Origin: JBMNSK01 sp050945155
GTDB taxonomy: Bacteria > Actinomycetota > Coriobacteriia > Coriobacteriales > Eggerthellaceae
Reading direction: 5' to 3'
Length of the DNA stretch: 64,000 bases
NCBI GenBank assembly: GCA_050945155.1
Contig: JBMNSK010000002.1
Coordinates: 1 to 64,000, forward strand
Shown here piece by piece: positions 58,303-64,000 of this stretch. Position 1 is the stretch's first letter. Each line of letters begins with the position of its first letter. The translations under genes were made by a program, and so were the position numbers. The notes under the pieces are model-generated. The model saw nothing but the letters and a program-made list of their open reading frames with translations. It was not told where the DNA came from and ran no database searches.

Positions 58303-59378
58303 TGCCTTATAACGCAGATGACATTCAGGTGATTGAAGAGTCGTTGCGCAACGACCCCAAGAGAAATTCTGTGCCAGATTCTGAAGATGCTGCGCCTTCA
58401 CAAGATGATGTGTCGACGGAGGAAAAGGACTCTGTAGAGTATGCAACCGACTACGGTGCACGTCCTCCCCGAAGCCATAGGGCCGCGAAGCGCGCAAGGC
58501 GGTGGGGAAGGGTTAAATCCCGCGCTTATGACAAAGCGCCCGACCGGTTTAAGAACGCCTCAGATATTCAAGTTCGTTTTCGCACGGGTTTCGTTTATAT
58601 TTCTTTGACGATACTCGGCGTTGTTATTAACGACTTGACGACCATGATTTTACTTGCGGCAACTGCCGGTATCTGCGCGAGTGAGTTTTATTACATGCTC
58701 AGAGCAGACGCTAAATTACCTAATGAGGTCCTCGGTGTCCTCGGCGCTATGGCCTATCCGGTGTGCGTATATTTCTTTGGTTTACATGGAACTATCTACG
58801 TTACTTTTGTGCTGGTATTGGCGCTCATCATCTGGTATGTCTACTGGATGCGCGCACGCATAGCAGATGTCGGCGTGAGCTTAATTGGCGCAATATACAC
58901 CGGCTTCCTCATTTCGGGAATTCTTATCATCAGGCAGTCCATCGATGACGATTTCACCGCTGCCATTGTGATGCTTCTGCTTTTCTTAAGTGTCTGGACA
59001 AACGACATCTTTGCCTACCTTATTGGGCGTAAGTTCGGAAAACATAAACTTGCCCCCCGCACGAGTCCTAAAAAAAGTTGGGAAGGCTTTTTTGCAGGAC
59101 TTGTGGCATCGGCCTTCTTCTGGTGTCTGATGTGCTTTGTTCCTGGGGTCAATATGGACATCCCAACAGCCATTGTCTTTGGCCTTATCTGCGGATGCAT
59201 GTGTGTCGTGGGCGATTTGGCGGAGAGCCGTATCAAGCGCAATGTTGGTGTGAAGGATTCGGGCACCATTATGCCCGGACACGGCGGACTCTTTGACCGC
59301 TGTGACTCTTTGTTCCTCGGGTCTTGCACTGCCTGTCTTCTTATGGCGTTTGGGCATGTTCTGCCTATCGTGCTCTAA
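58302..59378 (+). CDS. cdsA: Phosphatidate cytidylyltransferase with N-terminal extension
   Basis: Makes CDP-diacylglycerol from phosphatidic acid and CTP in the membrane. The CDS signature K-D-S-G-T-I-M-P-G-H-G-G-L-F-D-R-C-D-S is near the C terminus (about 322-340). Seven or eight hydrophobic segments begin at about residue 92; before them lies a polar extension of about 90 residues, acidic then strongly basic (R-R-S-H-R-A-A-K-R-A-R-R-W), not part of the usual domain. Overlap with uppS by one base implies coupling. Confidence 0.94.
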   Translation: MPYNADDIQVIEESLRNDPKRNSVPDSEDAAPSQDDVSTEEKDSVEYATDYGARPPRSHRAAKRARRWGRVKSRAYDKAPDRFKNASDIQVRFRTGFVYISLTILGVVINDLTTMILLAATAGICASEFYYMLRADAKLPNEVLGVLGAMAYPVCVYFFGLHGTIYVTFVLVLALIIWYVYWMRARIADVGVSLIGAIYTGFLISGILIIRQSIDDDFTAAIVMLLLFLSVWTNDIFAYLIGRKFGKHKLAPRTSPKKSWEGFFAGLVASAFFWCLMCFVPGVNMDIPTAIVFGLICGCMCVVGDLAESRIKRNVGVKDSGTIMPGHGGLFDRCDSLFLGSCTACLLMAFGHVLPIVL

Positions 59379-59394
59379 GAGGTGAAGCCCTAAC

Positions 59395-60594
59395 TTGGAT
59401 TTCTATACCGGACAGCGCAAGATAGTCATTCTAGGATCAACTGGCTCTATTGGACGCCAAACTCTCGATGTGGTGCGCCAGCACCCAGACAAGTTGCGGG
59501 TGGTAGGACTTGCCGCACATCACCATGCCTCTGAAGTTCTCGCCCAGGCAGAAGAATTCGGGGTTTCTCATGTGGCCTTTGGCTCTCAAGACCTAGCGCA
59601 TGAGTCTGTAGCGGATGACTTGCATAGCTGGGTACGGAAAGACCCCAATCGGACCTGTACATTTGGTAAATCAGCTCTTTTAGACCTTGTACATCTTCCT
59701 GAAGCAGATCTTGTAGTGAATGCGCTTGTTGGTGCTGCAGGTCTTGAGGCCAGCTACGAAACCTTGCAGGCAGAAAAAGTCTTGGCGCTTGCAAATAAAG
59801 AGTCGCTCGTTGTTGGTGGCGACCTCATCATGCCACTTGCTGCTCATACTCCTTACTCATTGTCGCTTATGCCTATTGATTCAGAGCACGGCGCGGTCTT
59901 TCAATGCCTTATCGGGGAGCAATACGACGAGGTCAACTGTCTGTGGATTACTGCTTCGGGTGGACCGTTTCGCGGTAAAAAACGGGCAGATCTTATCGAT
60001 GTAACCCCTGAAGAGGCTCTTGCACATCCAACCTGGAATATGGGTGCGAAAATTTCCATTGATTCGGCAACGCTTATGAATAAAGGGCTCGAGGTTATTG
60101 AGGCGCACCATCTCTTCCAGATGCCTTATGATCGCATTCGGGTTGTTGTCCAACCCCAAAGCGCTATTCACTCCATGGTGGAATTCATCGACGGAAGCGT
60201 GAAAGCGCACCTAGGCACAACGGATATGCGCATTCCTATTCAGTTTGCCCTGTCATATCCTGAGCGGTGGACCGCTCCGGTCGAGTCGCTTGACTTCCGG
60301 AAAATTGGAAGCCTCGATTTTGATGAAGTTGACACAGATACGTTTCGCTGCTTTAGCCTCGCCCGTGAAGCGGGTGAGCGCGGAGGTACGCTTCCATGTG
60401 CCATGAACGCTGCAAATGAAGTTGCGGTGGCCGCGTTTTTGCAGAGGCAAGCTTCGTTTCTTGGTATTGCGGACTGCGTTGCCCATGTTATGGACGCTCA
60501 CCAGGTTGAACCTGTGGAGACTTTGGAACAACTTATAGAAATTGATGCCTGGGCGCGCAAGGAAGCTCATAATTATCTTGGAATACAAAGCTAA
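59395..60594 (+). CDS. dxr: 1-deoxy-D-xylulose 5-phosphate reductoisomerase
   Basis: First committed step of the MEP isoprenoid route, NADPH-dependent. The N-terminal dinucleotide site I-L-G-S-T-G-S-I-G-R-Q-T-L-D-V-V is near residues 12-27; A-N-K-E-S-L-V and the S-E-H-G-A-V-F-Q (metal Glu) and M-N-K-G-L-E segments follow. 399 residues. TTG start with AAGAGGTG upstream, 16 bases after cdsA. With ispG downstream it shows the MEP pathway is used, and uppS uses its product. Confidence 0.96.
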   Translation: MDFYTGQRKIVILGSTGSIGRQTLDVVRQHPDKLRVVGLAAHHHASEVLAQAEEFGVSHVAFGSQDLAHESVADDLHSWVRKDPNRTCTFGKSALLDLVHLPEADLVVNALVGAAGLEASYETLQAEKVLALANKESLVVGGDLIMPLAAHTPYSLSLMPIDSEHGAVFQCLIGEQYDEVNCLWITASGGPFRGKKRADLIDVTPEEALAHPTWNMGAKISIDSATLMNKGLEVIEAHHLFQMPYDRIRVVVQPQSAIHSMVEFIDGSVKAHLGTTDMRIPIQFALSYPERWTAPVESLDFRKIGSLDFDEVDTDTFRCFSLAREAGERGGTLPCAMNAANEVAVAAFLQRQASFLGIADCVAHVMDAHQVEPVETLEQLIEIDAWARKEAHNYLGIQS

Positions 60595-60660
60595 GGCGCA
60601 CCGCTAACGTATTAGGTTGTGCCTTGTTCGCATACGAGGGGCGAAAGGGAAGAGACAGTT

Positions 60661-61773
60661 TTGGACGTCGTCCTCATGATCATATACGCCACGATTGTTC
60701 TTGGCTTTCTGGTTTTTATCCATGAAGGTGGACACTATCTTGCTGCGCGCGCGTTTGGTGTTCGTGTGTCGGAATTTATGATTGGGCTTCCAGGTCCCTC
60801 CATCGGATTCCGTCGAGGGGAAACACGGTTTGGGGTTACCTGCGTGCCGCTCGGTGGCTATGCGCGTGTGTGTGGCATGGAGCCAGGCGAGATGGCACCC
60901 CATCTCAAGGAAGTTTTTAATTACATTACTTCAGCGGGAACGGCTGCTATTGAAGATGTTGCTTCGGCTTGTGCGATCACCGAAGAAGAAGCAGAAGCAG
61001 CGCTTGAAGAGCTGGTGGAGTGGGGAACTATCGTTGCACCCTTGCGCCATGACGAATTTAACACCTATCGCGTGGCTGCCTACCAACCGACAAAACGGAC
61101 TTGTCGTAAAGCGGAAAAACAGGGAAAACCTCTGCCGCAAGCCCATGAACTGGGAGCGCCGCACGAAGGGATAAACCTCGAAGAATTCTTCGATGCTGAG
61201 TATCATCGCCAGTACCGCTCTCTTTCATTCTGGAAGCGGTCGGTTATTCTTCTTGCAGGAATAGCTATGAATCTCGTCTTTGCAATCTTGGCCTTCGTCC
61301 TTATTTATTCTGTTATCGGAGTTGATGTTCAAGACAACGCAACGGGTGCTGTTCAACATCTTGTCGTTGATCCCCTACGTTCAATTCAGGCTGGGTTCAT
61401 CTGCATTGGCATGGTCATTCAAGCGGTGGTGGATCTTTTCAACCCCGCTACAGCGGGAGAGACTATTTCCAATTCTGCCTCCATTGTGGGCATTGCCGTT
61501 CTATCCAAGTCGGCGGCTGAGGCAGGATTTGTGAACTTCCTCTTCTTCACAGCTATGATTTCTGTTTCACTGGGTATCTTCAACCTTGTGCCCATTCCTC
61601 CCTTAGACGGTGGGCGCTTTCTCGTTGAGATTATTCAAAAACTATCGAAACGACTCGTATCAATACGCGTGATGAACTATATATCCTTTGCAGGTATTGC
61701 TCTGTTCATGGGCTTTTTCATCATCATGCTCAACCAAGATATTCAGCGATTTGTTTTCGGGATTTGGTCATAG
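60661..61773 (+). CDS. rseP: Site-2 protease (RseP-like) with cytoplasmic insert and no PDZ
   Basis: M50 intramembrane metalloprotease. HEGGH (residues 21-25) and the L-D-G-G motif near 315-318 carry the zinc ligands; F-L-V-F-I-H-E-G-G-H lies in the first membrane helix. Between this helix and the next (starting near 196) is about 115 residues of extra sequence, residues about 81-187, including a helix-turn-helix-like part (A-A-I-E-D-V-A-S-A-C, then T-E-E-E-A-E-A-A-L-E-E-L). The usual PDZ, expected after the second helix, is missing; only about 25 residues separate the helices. TTG 60661 has AGGGAAGAG upstream. Length 371, shorter than RseP of about 430. Confidence 0.9.
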   Translation: MDVVLMIIYATIVLGFLVFIHEGGHYLAARAFGVRVSEFMIGLPGPSIGFRRGETRFGVTCVPLGGYARVCGMEPGEMAPHLKEVFNYITSAGTAAIEDVASACAITEEEAEAALEELVEWGTIVAPLRHDEFNTYRVAAYQPTKRTCRKAEKQGKPLPQAHELGAPHEGINLEEFFDAEYHRQYRSLSFWKRSVILLAGIAMNLVFAILAFVLIYSVIGVDVQDNATGAVQHLVVDPLRSIQAGFICIGMVIQAVVDLFNPATAGETISNSASIVGIAVLSKSAAEAGFVNFLFFTAMISVSLGIFNLVPIPPLDGGRFLVEIIQKLSKRLVSIRVMNYISFAGIALFMGFFIIMLNQDIQRFVFGIWS

Positions 61774-61785
61774 GCAGGTAGTTTG

Positions 61786-62862
61786 ATGGAAGATATGGCC
61801 AAAAGACGCCCGGCGCGAGAGTTAACGCGCCAGGTGATGGTAGGAAACGTTGTGCTTGGCGGGGGAGCACCGGTGGTGGTTCAATCGATGCTCAACGCTC
61901 CGGCTGACGACCTAGAAGCAAATCTCAGACAAATTGATGCCTTAGGTGAAGCAGGGTGTGAAATTGTTCGTATAGCCGTGCCATCACATAAGACCCTTGA
62001 TGTATTCGAGTCTATCTGCGCTGCCTCAGAACTGCCGGTGGTAGCCGATATCCATTTTGATCCTTCACTCGCCATCGAGGCAGCGCGCCGCGGTGCGGCA
62101 AAGCTTCGCATCAACCCAGGAAACTTAGGGGGCCTATCGAAGGTCGATGCCGTCCTTGATGCAGCTCTAGCTGCCCAGATACCTATTCGTATTGGGGTAA
62201 ATGCCGGCTCACTCGATGAAAACCTCAGAAAGAGGGATGACCTCAGTCTTCCTGAAAAGCTTGCAAAGAGCGCTTCAGACTATGTTGCCTACTGTAAAGA
62301 CTACGGCTTTGACGATTTGGTGGTAAGCGCGAAGGCTCACGATGTAAAGACAACCGTGGCAGTGTATCGTCTCCTTTCGCAGGAAATTCCAGAAGTACCG
62401 CTTCATATTGGCGTTACTGAAGCGGGCACGGTTTTTCAAGGTGTGGTAAAGTCTGCAAGCGGTCTGGGCATTTTGCTTGAAGAGGGTATTGGCGACACGT
62501 TGCGCATCTCGCTTACCGATGACCCGGTCACCGAGGTACGCGCTTGCTGGACTTTGCTTTCAGCTCTCGACATGAGACGCCGGTCACCTGAACTCATCTC
62601 TTGCCCGACTTGCGGAAGATGCCAGGTTGATTTAATTAGCTTGGCAAAACAGGTTGAAGAACGCTTGGCGACCGTGGATAAACCGCTCAAGGTTGCCGTG
62701 ATGGGCTGTGTAGTCAACGGCCCAGGTGAAGCGCGTGATGCTGATATTGGCATTGCGTGCGGCAAGTCTTCAGGGCTCATCTTCGCTCATGGTGAAGTAG
62801 TTCGAAAATCAAGCGAAGAGAACCTGGTGGATGACCTATTTGAGGAGATAAAGAAACTATGA
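61786..62862 (+). CDS. ispG: 4-hydroxy-3-methylbut-2-enyl diphosphate synthase (IspG)
   Basis: Iron-sulfur enzyme of the MEP pathway; reduces methylerythritol cyclodiphosphate. The 4Fe-4S Cys in S-C-P-T-C-G-R-C near residue 268 and the M-G-C-V-V-N-G-P-G-E-A segment near 307 are present. The catalytic TIM barrel begins with V-V-V-Q-S-M-L-N. 358 residues, the bacterial single-domain size. The ATG at 61786 follows AGGTAG; a downstream ATG (61795) is possible. Overlaps proS by four bases (ATGA). Confidence 0.93.
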   Translation: MEDMAKRRPARELTRQVMVGNVVLGGGAPVVVQSMLNAPADDLEANLRQIDALGEAGCEIVRIAVPSHKTLDVFESICAASELPVVADIHFDPSLAIEAARRGAAKLRINPGNLGGLSKVDAVLDAALAAQIPIRIGVNAGSLDENLRKRDDLSLPEKLAKSASDYVAYCKDYGFDDLVVSAKAHDVKTTVAVYRLLSQEIPEVPLHIGVTEAGTVFQGVVKSASGLGILLEEGIGDTLRISLTDDPVTEVRACWTLLSALDMRRRSPELISCPTCGRCQVDLISLAKQVEERLATVDKPLKVAVMGCVVNGPGEARDADIGIACGKSSGLIFAHGEVVRKSSEENLVDDLFEEIKKL

Positions 62863-64000
62863 CAAGTGCCCTACGCATGACTAACCTCTATGCCCCCACG
62901 CTCAAAGAAGACCCTAATGATGCAGAGGTGACAAGTCACCGCCTTCTTCTGCGGAGCGGAATGATTCGTAAGTCCTCAACGGGCATGTATTCTTTTTTGC
63001 CGCTTGGCTTTAGGGTTTTGCAGAAAGTTACCAAAATCGTCCGCGAGGAAATGGATGCCATTGGTGCGCAGGAAATTGTCATGCCCATTCTGCAGTCAGC
63101 AGATATCTGGGAAGAAAGCGGCAGATGGAACAAGTATGGCCCTGAGCTCATGCGCCTTGTAGACCGTCATGAACACGAGTACTGTCTTGGCCCGACACAT
63201 GAAGAGTTAGTAGTTGATCTCGTTCGGAATGAGCTGCGCTCCTATAAGCAACTGCCAACAACGCTCTATCAGATACAGAGTAAGTTTCGTGACGAGATTC
63301 GTCCGCGCTTTGGTTTGCTGCGGTCGCGCGAATTCATTATGAAAGACGCCTACAGCTTCAATCCGGATTTCGAATCTTTGCAGGAGACCTATGACGAGAT
63401 GGGTCGCGCCTATACCACCATCTTTAACCGACTGGATTTGGACAACCGTCCCGTCGAAGCTGATTCTGGTCAAATTGGCGGAAACTATTCCACCGAATAT
63501 ATGGCTCTTGCCGAAGAGGGCGAGGCTGAGCTTGTTCACTGCTCCTGTGGTTTTGCTGCAGATGTCGAAGCTGCTGCCTGCATTCCTCATCCGACGCTCT
63601 ATGACGTGGCCATGGAAAAAATTGAAACGCCGGGTGTTCATACCATCGAAGATTTAAGCAAGTTCTTAGATATTCCTGAGTCATCAACGGTTAAGGCTTT
63701 TTCTGGCAAAGTAGACGACGAAGGCATTGTGGTTCTCTTTGTTCCGGGAGACCATGAAGTAAACGAAATCAAGGCTGCCCATACCCTCGGAAGCTTTACT
63801 CCCCTTACGGATGAAGAAATGGAAGCAGCTGGCCTGCACAAAGGATCGATGGGCCCTGTTCATCTGCCTCGCGGCGTCCGGGTTGTTGCCGATGAGAGCC
63901 TGCAGGCAATTCCTAAATGGGTTGTAGGTGCAAACGAAGATGGGTATCACTTTGTTGGTGCCGAAGTGGGCGTTGATTTTGAAGTTGATATCTGGGCTGA
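62859..64000 (+). CDS. proS: Prolyl-tRNA synthetase (3' partial)
   Basis: The frame runs open to the right edge, 380 codons so far. It begins ATGACAAGT, sharing ATGA with the ispG stop, with GAGGAG 11 bases upstream. Class II motifs: S-S-T-G-M-Y-S-F-L-P-L-G near 45 and the C-L-G-P-T-H-E-E motif 2 context near 108. After R-S-R-E-F-I-M-K-D-A-Y-S-F comes the bacterial-type INS editing domain (from about 225), so it should be the ProRS type that edits mischarged alanine. The rest is outside the window. Confidence 0.95.
   Translation, partial: MTSALRMTNLYAPTLKEDPNDAEVTSHRLLLRSGMIRKSSTGMYSFLPLGFRVLQKVTKIVREEMDAIGAQEIVMPILQSADIWEESGRWNKYGPELMRLVDRHEHEYCLGPTHEELVVDLVRNELRSYKQLPTTLYQIQSKFRDEIRPRFGLLRSREFIMKDAYSFNPDFESLQETYDEMGRAYTTIFNRLDLDNRPVEADSGQIGGNYSTEYMALAEEGEAELVHCSCGFAADVEAAACIPHPTLYDVAMEKIETPGVHTIEDLSKFLDIPESSTVKAFSGKVDDEGIVVLFVPGDHEVNEIKAAHTLGSFTPLTDEEMEAAGLHKGSMGPVHLPRGVRVVADESLQAIPKWVVGANEDGYHFVGAEVGVDFEVDIWA

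Overview
The window is a gene-dense, almost entirely housekeeping stretch of a bacterial chromosome. The S13-S11-S4-RpoA-L17 order, the mid-range base composition, short leaders with frequent TTG and GTG starts, a one-piece TsaB-RimI-TsaD protein and a PDZ-less RseP together suggest a member of the actinobacterial class Coriobacteriia (Atopobium/Olsenella-like). That placement is inference; no 16S rRNA or marker tree is available here. I see no insertion sequence, prophage, CRISPR array or toxin-antitoxin locus. Both ends cut a gene: maf on the left, proS on the right.

Layout. 1-7.6 kb: maf, hpt, ftsH, a fused folP-folK, a biotin ligase without a DNA-binding domain and a MATE exporter. 7.7-10 kb: bioY, then a convergent response regulator/histidine kinase pair whose kinase seems to lack an ordinary start codon. 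10.2-14.3 kb: coaX and a one-carbon set fhs-fchA-folD. 14.3-17.3 kb: the t6A set tsaE plus the tsaB-rimI-tsaD fusion, convergent with menG. 18.3-23.2 kb: one tight operon of a metal-ligand-less amidohydrolase, a small membrane protein, tatA, tatC, hypA, hypB and nadE. 23.2-25.5 kb: CIRCE-controlled groESL. 25.7-27.4 kb: a putative metal exporter, a universal stress protein, tRNA-Lys and tRNA-Gln. 27.5-31.3 kb: infA, rpmJ, rpsM, rpsK, rpsD, rpoA, rplQ. 31.3-36.8 kb: eno, alr, a 4Fe-4S uracil-DNA glycosylase, gpmA, folC. 36.8-44.1 kb: hpf, glmU, prs, pth and a 1065-residue orphan TPR-like protein. 44.1-51.4 kb: hisS, aspS, SRP RNA, a DedA protein, dnaX, ybaB, recR. 51.4-56 kb: a polar amino-acid ABC transporter with three inverted repeats in its middle gap, and a HtrA protease. 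56.1-64 kb: pyrH, frr, uppS, cdsA, dxr, rseP, ispG, proS, the usual lipid/isoprenoid and translation cluster.

How it fits together. Folate and one-carbon genes recur (folP-folK, fhs, fchA, folD, folC). FolD has lost both residues tied to its cyclohydrolase activity, while a cyclodeaminase-family protein sits directly upstream, so the two probably split the usual bifunctional job. Biotin looks scavenged (BioY plus BirA; no biotin synthesis genes in view). The Tat-HypAB operon implies export of folded proteins and a nickel enzyme encoded elsewhere.

No whole new system is evident. The best leads are the dead amidohydrolase in the Tat/Hyp operon, the RseP with a winged-helix-like insert instead of a PDZ domain, the monofunctional-looking FolD, the AUA start candidate of the kinase, the triple-hairpin gap in the ABC operon, and the orphan 1065-residue protein.
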